A DNA stretch of 64,000 nt, from NCBI RefSeq assembly GCF_014642675.1, contig NZ_BMIS01000011.1:27239-91238 (forward strand). Reading direction: 5' to 3'. The DNA is from Nesterenkonia cremea. GTDB taxonomy: Bacteria; Actinomycetota; Actinomycetes; Actinomycetales; Micrococcaceae. The notes below the pieces were generated by a model. The model made no database searches, was not told the origin of the DNA, and saw only the letters and a list, made by a program, of their open reading frames with translations. Position numbers and translations under genes: made by a program. Positions 7,765 to 16,470 of the stretch are shown here, piece by piece. How positions within the stretch are numbered: position 1 is the stretch's first letter; the number at the start of each line of letters is the position of its first letter.

Positions 7765-9265
7765 GATCAGGAGCTGCAGGCGAGGACTGACCCGCCTGGA
7801 CCGTGGTCCCCACATCGATCTGCGCGCGCTCCTGAGCCAGCTGGGCGAGCGCCTCCTCCTCAGAGACGGTGGTCGGCGGGGTCAGCAGGCTGACCACGAC
7901 GCCGGCCGATGCGGCTGCCAACAGCGACGGGATGGCCGGGCTGCCCCAGAACTCGCTCCAGGAGGAGACTGCCTCCACGGTGAGCGAGGTGGCGGATCCG
8001 GCCACGATGGCGGCGACGCCGCCCAACGCGGTGGAGCGCTTCCAGAATCGTCCGAGCACCGAGGCGACAAACAGTCCGGTGAGGATCGTGGAGATCATCG
8101 TGGTGATGTAGCCGATGACGGTGTCAGCCACCAGCGCCCCTGCCAGGGCGAGGCCGAGGACGCCGAAGAGGCCGATCCTCGAGTAGAGGACCATCTTCTC
8201 CTTCTTCGGCATCCTGCCGGTGACCATATGGACCACGTCGCGCAGCAGGATCGTCACCGCGGTCACGGCGTCGGAATCCCCTGAGGACATCGTGGCCGAG
8301 AGACCTGCCACCAGGAGGAAGGCGCCCAGTGCCAGCGGGAAGACCTCAGTGGCCAGATATGGGAAGGCCATATCCGGCGACTCGAGGTTCGGGTTCAGGC
8401 TGTAGGCGGCCATCCCCACCATCGCGGGCAGCACGGCGAAGAAGCCGAACAGACCCGCAACCCAGAGGAAGCTGTGCCGCACCACCGCGGTGCTCGAGGC
8501 CGAGTAGATCCGCTGCCGGAATGAGGGCGTGGCCAGCACGCCCACGGCGATCACCACCGCAAAGGAGATGCCCTGCAGCGGTCCCATCGCTTCGAAACCG
8601 AGGAAGCTCATGGCTTCCTCCCCGGACTCGGCGCTGAGACCTTCGAATCCGCCCAGGGTCACCACGGCCAGCACGGCCAGGACCGTGAAGCCTACGAACA
8701 GCAGCGTGCCCTGGATGGCGTCTGTGATGACCACGGCCAGATATCCCCCGACGATCGTGTAGATTCCGAAGCCGAAGGCCACGATGATCTTGGCCAGGTC
8801 CACATCGATGCCGGTCAGGTAGGTCAGATAGATCGCCCCGCCCATGATGTGGGCGCCGAGCCAGCCGATGCTGGCCAGCAGCAGGATGATCGCGACCAGC
8901 CCCTTCACCTTTCGGCAGGCCCCGTAGTAGAAGCTGACCTCTTCGGAGTAGGTCATGAAGCCGTAGCGGCGCACTCCGGAGAAGAGCAGCATCAGCAGGA
9001 GCACGCCTGTGGCACCGCCGATTCCGTAGAGAGCGCCGGCCCATCCGTTCTCATATCCGAAGCCCACGGCGCCCAGGCTCGACCCTGTCCCCACCAGAGT
9101 GGCCAGGGTGGTGGCCAGCAGCAGCGGAGTGCTCAGATTGCGCCCGGCCAGCAGAAAGTCCTCACCGGTCTTATTCCTGCGGGCGATCAGGATCCCGACG
9201 CCGAGCATCAGGATGACGAAGCCGATGAAGACTCCGAGATAGATCGGATGCGGGGAGATGTCCAT
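7754..9265 (-). CDS. Sodium:solute symporter (SSS) family permease
   Basis: 503 residues, with about 13 membrane helices of the LeuT-like SSS fold. Typical blocks are GEDFLLAGRNLSTPLLLATTLATLVGTGSS near the N-terminus, GGYLAVVITDAIQG and LSATMSSGDSDAVTAVT. SSS proteins take up sugars, acids or amino acids with Na+. It is the last gene of a four-gene operon (D-aminoacylase, PLP deaminase, RidA, SSS), starting 6 bases after the ridA stop. From context it probably imports the substrate of that pathway, an N-acyl amino acid or amino-sugar acid. This is inference; the substrate cannot be read from the sequence. Confidence 0.88.
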   Translation of the reverse strand: MDISPHPIYLGVFIGFVILMLGVGILIARRNKTGEDFLLAGRNLSTPLLLATTLATLVGTGSSLGAVGFGYENGWAGALYGIGGATGVLLLMLLFSGVRRYGFMTYSEEVSFYYGACRKVKGLVAIILLLASIGWLGAHIMGGAIYLTYLTGIDVDLAKIIVAFGFGIYTIVGGYLAVVITDAIQGTLLFVGFTVLAVLAVVTLGGFEGLSAESGEEAMSFLGFEAMGPLQGISFAVVIAVGVLATPSFRQRIYSASSTAVVRHSFLWVAGLFGFFAVLPAMVGMAAYSLNPNLESPDMAFPYLATEVFPLALGAFLLVAGLSATMSSGDSDAVTAVTILLRDVVHMVTGRMPKKEKMVLYSRIGLFGVLGLALAGALVADTVIGYITTMISTILTGLFVASVLGRFWKRSTALGGVAAIVAGSATSLTVEAVSSWSEFWGSPAIPSLLAAASAGVVVSLLTPPTTVSEEEALAQLAQERAQIDVGTTVQAGQSSPAAPDPTS

Positions 9266-9271
9266 GGCTGA

Positions 9272-9661
9272 TCACCCCTCTGAGGTGGACGGGGAGCAGA
9301 GGACCACATCCACTTCGATGGCGAATCCGGGCAGGTCCGCCTGCAGCGTGGTGCGGGCGACCTGGCCTTCGCCGAAATATTCGGAGAAGAGCTCGTTCAT
9401 GCCGGCGAAGTCGCCGAGATCGCGCAGGTAGACCCCCACACGCACCGTCTCGTCCAGGCTCGCGCCCGCTGAGGCGGCGACCAGGGCGAGGTTGTCGAAG
9501 GTGGCCCGGGCCTGAGCCTCGAAGTCTCCCTCAACCAGGGTCCCGTCGGGCCGGTGCGGTGTTGCGCCGGAGAGGAAGACGAAGTCTCCGGCACGCACGG
9601 CGTGGGCGTAGGGGCCTCCGGGACGTCCGGCCTCGGGGGTGAAGATGGGCTGCTTGGTCAT
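9272..9661 (-). CDS. RidA/YjgF family enamine/imine deaminase
   Basis: 129 residues, the normal RidA length. Family features are GRPGGPYAHAVRAGDFVFLSGATP at the N-terminus, DNLALVAASAGASLDETVRVGVYLRDLGDF in the middle and ARTTLQADLPGFAIEVDVVL at the end, with the conserved Arg in VART and terminal acidic region. RidA proteins hydrolyse 2-aminoacrylate and other enamine/imine products of PLP-dependent dehydratases. It is sandwiched between the PLP deaminase and the transporter, where it would speed release of ammonia from the imine formed by the deaminase. Confidence 0.9.
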   Translation of the reverse strand: MTKQPIFTPEAGRPGGPYAHAVRAGDFVFLSGATPHRPDGTLVEGDFEAQARATFDNLALVAASAGASLDETVRVGVYLRDLGDFAGMNELFSEYFGEGQVARTTLQADLPGFAIEVDVVLCSPSTSEG

Positions 9662-9737
9662 AGACTTTCCTTTCGTGGTCGGTCCCGCCCCTGCCGGTCG
9701 ACAGGCGCGCAGATGCAGGGTTCGAGGTCTTCTCGGG

Positions 9738-10979
9738 TCAGAAGCAGGTGCGGAGCACGGCGTCCCAGCGCAGCTGATGCGGCGAGGTGCGGGTCACCAG
9801 CAGGATGTCGCGCCATTTGTCGGCGATGGTGCAGGGGTGGGCCTGTCCGAGCTCGACGAGGTCGCCGACCTGCAGCCCCTCACCGTGGCAGCGCAGGTAT
9901 CCGTGCTGGTCGTTGGAATCGAAGATCTCCGCCTTCGCCAGCTCCTCGACAGTGCCGTCGGCCCGGTGGACGCGCAGTGGGCGAGGCAGGGTGATGTCAT
10001 AGGCGAAGTCGCGCTTGCCGGCGTCGAGGATGGCCAGATCCTCCTCCGGCCGGGAGAGCACCCGTGTCCACAAGATGGCTGCGGGCGTCAGGCTCGGGCC
10101 GTCGCCGCGGGTGACCCGCGGGGTCAGCCGCTCATAGTGGAGATGGTCGTGGAGCAGATAGGCCCCCGAGCGGACGATCACCCGGGCATCCCCACAGCGC
10201 TGGGCCACCGGCGTGAGCACCTCTGCGACCAGGTCGAAGTAGAGTCCACCGCCGGCGGTGACCACCGGAGTCTCCGTCTCGATCTCCTGCACGAAGCGCT
10301 CCAGCAGGGCCCCCATCCGCTCGAGGAAGCTGCGGACCTCGTCGACGCGCTCTTTGGGGAGGACGCCCTCGAAGCCGGAGAACCCGGCGAAGGACAGACC
10401 ATCCGCCTCACGGATGGCGTGGACGATCGGGGAGATCTGGGCATCGTCCCGGACGCCGGCTCGGCGCCCCGGGATGCCCAGCTCCACACACACCTGGACC
10501 GGGCGCCCTGTTCCTGCGAGCGCCTGACCCATCAGCTCCACCGCCTCGAGCGAGTCGACCCAGCACATCACCTCGGGACCCGGGGCAGCGGTGATGTCAC
10601 GGAGCCAACGCAGCCCCGGAGGCGTGAGGAATTCGTTGCCGACGATGATCAGCGGCACCTGGTGGGCTGCGGCGACGCGAGCCTGAGCCGCATTGGCCAC
10701 GGTGATCCCCACGGCACCCGTCGCCAGCTGCGCCTTCCAGAGATCCGGGGTCATCGTGGTCTTTCCATGGGGCGCCAGCAGCACCCGCTTCTCCGCCGCC
10801 CAGCGGGCCATCTCTGTGATGTTCGAGACCAGACTGTCTGTGTCCCAGGTGAGCATCGGCGTCGGGAGCTGCTCTCGGATCTCCACCGTGTCTCCGGGCA
10901 GGTGTTCGCCCAGATGGGATTTTGAGAGCGGATCGATGCCAGCTCGGTCGGCGGTCACCTTGTCTCTGATGTCGTACAT
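9738..10979 (-). CDS. PLP-dependent D-amino acid deaminase, D-serine dehydratase-like (DSD1 fold)
   Basis: 413 residues. The N-terminal alanine-racemase-like barrel has the PLP lysine in LLAPHGKTTMTPDLWKAQL (Lys73) and the GITVANAAQARVAAAHQV block. The C-terminal DSD1-type domain has a DQHGYLRCHGEGLQVGDLVELG run and AHPCTIADKW, where His and Cys bind zinc in eukaryotic-type D-serine dehydratase. The family deaminates beta-hydroxy D-amino acids to 2-keto acids. D-glucosaminate is also a beta-hydroxy D-amino acid, which fits the KDG kinase/aldolase genes nearby. The start at 10979 has GGAGGAG 6 bases upstream; an ATG 15 bases earlier is possible. It is cotranscribed with the upstream deacylase. 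Confidence 0.85.
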   Translation of the reverse strand: MYDIRDKVTADRAGIDPLSKSHLGEHLPGDTVEIREQLPTPMLTWDTDSLVSNITEMARWAAEKRVLLAPHGKTTMTPDLWKAQLATGAVGITVANAAQARVAAAHQVPLIIVGNEFLTPPGLRWLRDITAAPGPEVMCWVDSLEAVELMGQALAGTGRPVQVCVELGIPGRRAGVRDDAQISPIVHAIREADGLSFAGFSGFEGVLPKERVDEVRSFLERMGALLERFVQEIETETPVVTAGGGLYFDLVAEVLTPVAQRCGDARVIVRSGAYLLHDHLHYERLTPRVTRGDGPSLTPAAILWTRVLSRPEEDLAILDAGKRDFAYDITLPRPLRVHRADGTVEELAKAEIFDSNDQHGYLRCHGEGLQVGDLVELGQAHPCTIADKWRDILLVTRTSPHQLRWDAVLRTCF

Positions 10980-11021
10980 GAGGTTCTCCTCCATAGGTCT
11001 CTCCAGCTCAGCGGGAGCTGG

Positions 11022-12677
11022 TCACAGGGTCCGGCCGCTCTGGGCAGCGCGGATCAGCCGTCCGGCCCCGGCCGATCGGCCCATCTCAGGCGCTGGCCAG
11101 ACACGGCCGCCGCGCATGACGACCGCATCCAGCCCGGCGGTCTCCTGCCGAGGGCTGCGATAGTCGGCTGAGTCTCGATAGGCGGTCGGGTCGATGATCT
11201 GAAGGTCGGCAGGGGCCCCGACGACGAGCCCGGAGGAACCTGCTCCGAACCGTGCGACCGGTGCGGTGCTCATGCGGCGGACCGCCTCCTCAGGCGCCAT
11301 CAGCTTCTCCGCTCGGGCAAACTCGCTCAGCGTCTTGGGGAAGGCCCCGAAGAGCCGTGGGTGGACATAGCCCTCCTCTCGCGGCAGGCCGTCGGAACCG
11401 ATGAAGGTGAAGGGCCAGGAGAGCGCCTCGCGCAGCCCCTCCGGACAGGACTGGTGGATGACGATGGTCAGGACCCCGCCTTCTGCAAGCAGCAGATCCG
11501 CCAGGCATTCCGCGGGCTCCTGGGACTGTGCGGCCGCGATGTCAGCCAGGACGAGACCCTCCAGCTGCGCGTGCTCCGGGCGTCCGAAGCCTGCCAGCAG
11601 GATGGATCCCGGTCCTGCGGAGCAGTACTGGTTCTCCAGCGGGCCGCTCCAGGGGTGCCGCATCTCCTCGAGGGCACGCCTCCGCAGGTCAGAAGTGGAG
11701 AGGACCTCGAGCAGGGAATCGGTGCCGCGCTCTGTGACCCAGCTGGGCAGCAGCGTCGAAGCTGTGGTGCTGCCGGCGGTGTAGGGGTACACATCCGCGG
11801 TGACGTCTGTTCCTTGGGCCCGAGCGAGGTCGAGGCGCTCGATGATCACAGGCATCGTGCCGAAGTTGGCACGCCCGGTCACCTTCAGATGGCTGATGTG
11901 GACGGGGCAGCCTGTCCGACGACCGAGAGCGAGGAGCTCGTCCACGGACGCCTGAAGGCCACCGCCCTCATTGCGGATATGAGCGACGAGGAGTTTTCCG
12001 TGCCGGGCGAGGATCTGCGCCAGAGCGGTGAGCTCAGCGTCGTCCGCCGCACTGCCCGGGACATACATCAGACCCAGTGACAGGCCTGCCGCACCGGCTC
12101 TGAGCGCCTCATCCAGCGCACCGGCCATCTGCTGGATCTCTCGGGAGTCAGCGGCTCGGGCCTCGGGACCGATGACATGTGCACGCAGCGGCGCATGGGG
12201 CACCAGAGCAAGGGCATCGATATCCAGCGGCATGACATCCAACGCGTCCAGGTAATCGGTGAAGCGGGAAAAGCTCTGAGGCGGGAGAGGCCCGAGCACA
12301 GGGACCGAATACTCCTGCAGTCCGGCCCCGCCGACGGAGGGAGCGACGCCGTGGCCGCAGTTGCCGACGACTGTGGTGGTGACGCCTTGGGAGAGCTTGG
12401 GATCCACTGCGTGGGGGCGGAAGAGGGCGGCGTCGTCGTGGGAGTGGACGTCGATGAATGTGGGCAGCAGCTGGTGACCCTCGAGGTCGATCGAGGCCTC
12501 CCCCTCGGACCGGGCGAGCCGGGTCCCGATCTCGACGATCCCACCGTCCCGGATGCGCATATCGGCGGAATATCCGGCGGCTCCCGTGCCATCGAGGATC
12601 TCAGCGCCGCGCAGGAGCATCCGGCCGGATGCACTCCCCCGGCCGAAGCTCTGCCGTCCCGCGTCTGCGGTGATCAT
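11022..12677 (-). CDS. N-acyl-D-amino-acid deacylase (D-aminoacylase) family amidohydrolase
   Basis: 551 residues, typical for D-aminoacylases. Metal-binding FIDVHSHDDAALFRP (HxH), the subfamily VVGNCGHGVAPSV, HISHLKVTGRANFG and the late IGSDGLPREEGYVHPRLFGAFPK with its aspartate are all present. The enzyme removes the acyl group (usually acetyl) from N-acyl-D-amino acids. Here it is the first gene of the operon that also encodes the deaminase, RidA and SSS permease. If the substrate is GlcNAc1A, the products are acetate and D-glucosaminate. GAGAGGAG lies about 6 bases before the ATG. The divergent DauR-like regulator is 179 bases away. Confidence 0.88.
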   Translation of the reverse strand: MITADAGRQSFGRGSASGRMLLRGAEILDGTGAAGYSADMRIRDGGIVEIGTRLARSEGEASIDLEGHQLLPTFIDVHSHDDAALFRPHAVDPKLSQGVTTTVVGNCGHGVAPSVGGAGLQEYSVPVLGPLPPQSFSRFTDYLDALDVMPLDIDALALVPHAPLRAHVIGPEARAADSREIQQMAGALDEALRAGAAGLSLGLMYVPGSAADDAELTALAQILARHGKLLVAHIRNEGGGLQASVDELLALGRRTGCPVHISHLKVTGRANFGTMPVIIERLDLARAQGTDVTADVYPYTAGSTTASTLLPSWVTERGTDSLLEVLSTSDLRRRALEEMRHPWSGPLENQYCSAGPGSILLAGFGRPEHAQLEGLVLADIAAAQSQEPAECLADLLLAEGGVLTIVIHQSCPEGLREALSWPFTFIGSDGLPREEGYVHPRLFGAFPKTLSEFARAEKLMAPEEAVRRMSTAPVARFGAGSSGLVVGAPADLQIIDPTAYRDSADYRSPRQETAGLDAVVMRGGRVWPAPEMGRSAGAGRLIRAAQSGRTL

Positions 12678-12856
12678 CCCGTCTCCTCTCGCCTAGGATG
12701 TGATGCCGAACACGTCAGAGCACCATTGATGAACGACACTAGCGAGAGGTTTACTGAATGTCTATACGGTTAATATAACTTTTACATACACTCCGGCGGA
12801 CCGCAGCTCGCATCGGGGTACCGTAGAGATCCCAGGACCCAGAGGGAGGGACGCCC
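12678..12856. promoter_or_regulatory. Divergent promoter/operator region of the amino-sugar-acid operons
   Basis: This 179-base spacer separates the deacylase and regulator starts. Its middle (about 12750-12792) is strikingly AT-rich for this genome: GGTTTACTGAATGTCTATAC followed by GGTTAATATAACTTTTACAT. GTTA-ATA-TAAC is a small dyad, and TTTAC occurs twice. Promoters for both directions and a site for the YheO/DauR-like regulator most likely lie here. The exact -35/-10 pairs cannot be assigned with confidence. Confidence 0.5.
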
Positions 12857-13525
12857 TTGAGCGATGTGACTGTGAGCTCGCCCAGATTCGAAAGCATCGA
12901 AGGTCTCCATGCCGTGATGGCGCCGGTGATGAAGGCCGTGGCCGTCGCCGTCGGAGAGCACTGCGAGGTGGTGCTCCACGACCTGAGCAGCCGTGAGATG
13001 GACCAGACGATCTACGCCATCGAGAACGGGCACATCAGCGGTCGCACAGTGGGCGGACCGTCCACGGACCGTGGCCTGGCACTGATCAAGGACGAAGCCG
13101 CCGACCACAATGCCTTCGGCTATCGGGGCCGCACCCCGGACGGCCGCGAGCTGCACTGCTCGTCGGTCTATTACCGCAATCAGGCCGGATCGGTCATCGG
13201 AGCGCTGTGCATCAACGTGGATCTCACCGCCTTGGAGAACGCCCGCTCCATCATCAGCTCGCTCCTGCCCGCCGATGAGGAAGGGCCGGAGGAGGTCGTG
13301 GGCCCGAACATCGACTCCGTGCTCGACGGCATGATGGAGTCCGCGATCGGCGAGATCGGCAAGCCGCCGCCGGTCATGGTGAAGGAGGATCGGATCGAGG
13401 TCCTGCGGATCCTGGAGGAGCGCGGCGCCTTCCACATCAAGCGTGCCGTGGACCGCGTGGCGCAGCGCCTCGGCATCTCCAAGGTCACCGCCTACAGCTA
13501 TCTCGACACCATCAGGAATCCATGA
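12857..13525 (+). CDS. YheO/DauR-type PAS and HTH transcriptional regulator
   Basis: 222 residues. The N-terminal YheO PAS-like domain (about 10-125) includes MKAVAVAVGEHCEVVLHDL, IENGHISGRTVGG and SVYYRNQAGSVIGALCINVD. The C-terminal HTH (about 165-220) reads ILEERGAFHIKRAVDRVAQ, then GISKVTAYSYLDTIR. DauR of Pseudomonas (D-arginine utilisation) belongs to this family, which suits a locus for D-amino compounds. The start is TTG, supported by GAGGGAGGG 6 bases upstream and by the fit of the domain. The stop overlaps the kinase start (ATGA, 13522-13525), so regulator, kinase and aldolase form one operon. Confidence 0.85.
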   Translation: MSDVTVSSPRFESIEGLHAVMAPVMKAVAVAVGEHCEVVLHDLSSREMDQTIYAIENGHISGRTVGGPSTDRGLALIKDEAADHNAFGYRGRTPDGRELHCSSVYYRNQAGSVIGALCINVDLTALENARSIISSLLPADEEGPEEVVGPNIDSVLDGMMESAIGEIGKPPPVMVKEDRIEVLRILEERGAFHIKRAVDRVAQRLGISKVTAYSYLDTIRNP

Positions 13526-14529
13526 GCGCAGAGCATCTGAACGCAGAGACCCCGCGGCGGACCACGGTGCTCTGCGCCGGCGAGACGATGGCCCTGGTCA
13601 CCCCCAGCACCTCGGAGCGGCTGCGGGACGCGCAGACGTTCCACGTGGAGGCCGGCGGGGCCGAGTCCAACGTCGCCGCCCATCTGGCACAGCTGGGACG
13701 CATGAGCCGCTGGTTCAGCCGACTCGGCGACGACCAGCTCGGTCACCGCGTGGCAGAGCACATCCGGAGCCGCGGCGTCGACCTCACCGGAGTCAGCTAC
13801 GACGCCGACCTCCCCACCGGGGTCTACTTCAAGGACCCCGGACACGGGGTTCTCTACTACCGAGCTGGTTCGGCGGCCTCGGCGATGGGAGCCGCTGACG
13901 CTCAGGAGCTCGATCTCCAGGACGTCGGCCTGGTGCACCTCTCCGGGATCACGGTGGCCCTGTCGGAATCCGCAGCCAGGTTCACGCAGACGCTGATGGA
14001 GCGGGCGGCCGCAGCGGGCATTCCCGTGAGCTTCGATGTGAACCACCGGACAGCGCTCTGGGACAGACACGCCGCCGGAGCGAACTGGCACCCGGGAGCA
14101 GCCGCCGACGTGCTGAAGAGCTTCGCCGCCCGCGCTGACATCGTCCTGGTCGGAATGGACGAGGCCGAGGGGCTCTGGGGCACCAGCACGGCCGAACAGG
14201 TCCGTGACCTGTTCCCACAGGTGAGGCACCTTGTGATCAAAGACGGAGATGTGGGCGCCTTCGAGCTCTCCGAGCAGCAGGAGCACTTCGAACCGGCGAT
14301 TCCCACTGAGGTGGTCGAAGTCGTGGGAGCCGGGGACGCCTTCGCCGCCGGATACCTGCATGAACTGCTGCGCGGTTCAGGGCCCGGCGAGCGCCTGCGC
14401 GCGGGACATCGTCGTGCATCCCTGACGCTGCAGACCACCGCCGACCTTCCTTCCGAGCCCGCCCAGACCCGTCCCACCCCCTCTGAGCCCGCTCAGACCC
14501 ATCCCACTGCCGAAGGAGCAGCACCATGA
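13522..14529 (+). CDS. PfkB-family sugar kinase, probable 2-keto-3-deoxygluconate kinase
   Basis: 335 residues. FHVEAGGAESNVAAHLAQLGR is the N-terminal PfkB signature and VVGAGDAFAAGYLHELL the C-terminal one, with the catalytic aspartate in GAGDAF. ATG-initiated with 4-base overlaps at both ends. Adjacency to a KDPG aldolase makes KDG kinase (KDG to KDPG) the best call. The last 30 residues are an unusual tail carrying a direct repeat (SEPAQTRPTP, SEPAQTHPTA), which is probably disordered and outside the fold. Other 2-keto sugar acids remain possible substrates. Confidence 0.85.
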   Translation: MSAEHLNAETPRRTTVLCAGETMALVTPSTSERLRDAQTFHVEAGGAESNVAAHLAQLGRMSRWFSRLGDDQLGHRVAEHIRSRGVDLTGVSYDADLPTGVYFKDPGHGVLYYRAGSAASAMGAADAQELDLQDVGLVHLSGITVALSESAARFTQTLMERAAAAGIPVSFDVNHRTALWDRHAAGANWHPGAAADVLKSFAARADIVLVGMDEAEGLWGTSTAEQVRDLFPQVRHLVIKDGDVGAFELSEQQEHFEPAIPTEVVEVVGAGDAFAAGYLHELLRGSGPGERLRAGHRRASLTLQTTADLPSEPAQTRPTPSEPAQTHPTAEGAAP

Positions 14530-15146
14530 GCACTGTGAGCAACACCTGGTTCGACGAGGCATTCAGCGGTGCCCCGGTGATGGCCATACTGCGCGGCATG
14601 GGCGTGGAGAAGTCGGTGGAACTGGCCACCACAGCATGGGACCTCGGCATCGACTCGGTGGAGCTTCCCCTGCAGACACCGCAGGACGAGGAGGCGCTGC
14701 GCGAGGTCTCCGCCCTGGCACGCGAGCGGGGACGCTCCGTCGGCGCAGGGACCATCGTGCGGGCCGACCAGATCGCGGCCGCCCATGAAGCAGGTGCTGA
14801 GTACCTGGTCTCCCCCGGCTACGACGAAGCGGTCATCCGCGCCGCCGACGAGCAGTCCCTCCCCTTCCTGCCGGGAGTCTCCTCCCCCACCGAGATCCAG
14901 GCGGCAGCCGCCCTGGGGCTCACCTGGCTGAAGGCCTTCCCGGCCAACTGGCTGGGCCCTGCCTGGTTCCCCCTGATGAAGGGCCCCTTCCCCGAGGTGA
15001 AGTTCGTCGCCACCGGCGGCCTCAACGCCCGCAACGCCGGCACCTTCCTCGAGGCCGGGGTGCGCGTCGTCGCCGTCGGGTCCGCTCTCGAGGACCCGGA
15101 GCAGCTGCGTCTGATGGCCGAGGAGCTGCTCAACGCACCGCGTTGA
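14526..15146 (+). CDS. eda: KDPG aldolase (2-dehydro-3-deoxyphosphogluconate aldolase)
   Basis: 206 residues, the usual Eda length. PVMAILRGMGVEKSVELATTAWDLGIDSVELPLQTP is the family N-terminus, GAGTIVRADQIAAAHEAGAEYLVSPGYDEAVI follows, and the Schiff-base lysine is in TWLKAFPANWLGPAWFPLMKG. It cleaves KDPG to pyruvate and glyceraldehyde-3-phosphate, the last step of the pathway proposed for this locus. The 3' end overlaps the convergent MHS transporter gene by 17 bases. 2-Dehydro-3-deoxy-6-phosphogalactonate would be the alternative substrate. Confidence 0.88.
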   Translation: MSTVSNTWFDEAFSGAPVMAILRGMGVEKSVELATTAWDLGIDSVELPLQTPQDEEALREVSALARERGRSVGAGTIVRADQIAAAHEAGAEYLVSPGYDEAVIRAADEQSLPFLPGVSSPTEIQAAAALGLTWLKAFPANWLGPAWFPLMKGPFPEVKFVATGGLNARNAGTFLEAGVRVVAVGSALEDPEQLRLMAEELLNAPR

Positions 15147-16470
15147 GATCGACCCCACGAGTCTCCGGCAACAGCTTCACCGCGATCAGGGTGACCACAC
15201 AGAGCACCACCACGTAGGCGTTGGACATCCACTGCATGCCCACGCTGTTGAACAGCTGGTTGAGGTACGGGGCGAATCCGCCGAACACCGCCACCGACAG
15301 CGAGTAGGCCAGTCCGATGTTTCGTGTCCGCTGAGCCGTGGGGAAGACCTCCGACATCACACAGGAGAGCAGAGCACCGGCAGCGCCGACGATCAGCAGA
15401 GCCGCCATGGAGGCGACCAACAGCGTCCAAGGCTGATCCGAGATCAGCCCCATGAGCGGGAACTGGCCCAGCGCCATAGCGATGGCGAAGGTGTACAGCA
15501 CCGGCTTTCGGCCGATCCGGTCCGAGAAGCGCCCCCACAGCGGCAAGGCCGCCAAAGCGACGATCTGGGCCACCACCGTGACCCAATAGGCGCTGTTGGC
15601 GTCCATCCCCTGCTCCACGATCGCGTAGGTCGAGACATAGGACGTCCAGGTGTAGTGCGCACAGGTCACTCCCGAGACCATCGCGATGATCAGCAGAATC
15701 GACTTCACCGGGCTCTTCCGCGCGACCGCGGCAGCCACTTCAGGCTCCGGCTCAGTCTGCGCGGCGACCTCATCGGCGGTGATCTCGTCCCGCGTCACCT
15801 CCTCGAAGGTGGCAGACTCAGCCATCCCCAGCCTCATATAGAGCGCGACGACGGCGAGCACAGCACCCAGCCAGAACGGGATGCGCCAACCCCACTCCAG
15901 GACGAAGGAATCCTCAGCATTGAAGGTGATCACGCCTCCGACCGAGTAGGCCAACACAGAACCGCCGAAGATGGCGATGAAGACGACGCTTCCCCATTGG
16001 CCGCGCCGATGGGGCGGAGCGATCTCAGCGACATAGCTGTTGGCCGCAGCCGACTCGCCTCCATGAGCGAAGCCCTGCACCACCCTCAGCAGGAGGAGCA
16101 TCACTGAGGCCCACACACCCACTGTCTCGTAGGTGGGCAGCAGTCCGATGAGCACAGAAGCGATGGCCATGCTCATCATGGTCGTGATCAGGACGAACTT
16201 CCGCCCCTTACGATCAGCGATCTGGCCGAAGACGATGCCGCCAAGTGGGCGCACGATGAAACCGACCGCGAAGACCGCCAAGGTGGACAGCAGCGCCGAC
16301 ACCGGATTGTCCGGGTTGAACATCACCTGGGCGATGAACGGCGCGAACACCGCATAGGCGCTCCACTCGTACCACTCCAGCACCTGCCCGGCAGTGCTGG
16401 CTCCCAGAGATCTCCTCTGAGCCCGCTGCTGCTTGCGCGGCATGGGCGCGACATAGCTGGCCTGTGTCAT
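15130..16470 (-). CDS. MFS transporter, metabolite:H+ symporter (MHS/ProP-like) family
   Basis: 446 residues, 12 predicted helices. The MHS signature appears as GQVLEWYEWSAYAVFAPFIAQ, and the MFS loop 2-3 motif as GIVFGQIADRKGRKFVLI. MHS proteins carry organic acids and compatible solutes (alpha-ketoglutarate, shikimate, proline/betaine). The start overlaps the stop of the APH-like kinase gene by 4 bases (16467-16470), so it belongs to the operon running from the CoA ligase and probably imports the acid that operon degrades. A central cytoplasmic loop rich in Glu/Ala (about 215-235) is present. Confidence 0.85.
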   Translation of the reverse strand: MTQASYVAPMPRKQQRAQRRSLGASTAGQVLEWYEWSAYAVFAPFIAQVMFNPDNPVSALLSTLAVFAVGFIVRPLGGIVFGQIADRKGRKFVLITTMMSMAIASVLIGLLPTYETVGVWASVMLLLLRVVQGFAHGGESAAANSYVAEIAPPHRRGQWGSVVFIAIFGGSVLAYSVGGVITFNAEDSFVLEWGWRIPFWLGAVLAVVALYMRLGMAESATFEEVTRDEITADEVAAQTEPEPEVAAAVARKSPVKSILLIIAMVSGVTCAHYTWTSYVSTYAIVEQGMDANSAYWVTVVAQIVALAALPLWGRFSDRIGRKPVLYTFAIAMALGQFPLMGLISDQPWTLLVASMAALLIVGAAGALLSCVMSEVFPTAQRTRNIGLAYSLSVAVFGGFAPYLNQLFNSVGMQWMSNAYVVVLCVVTLIAVKLLPETRGVDLNAVR

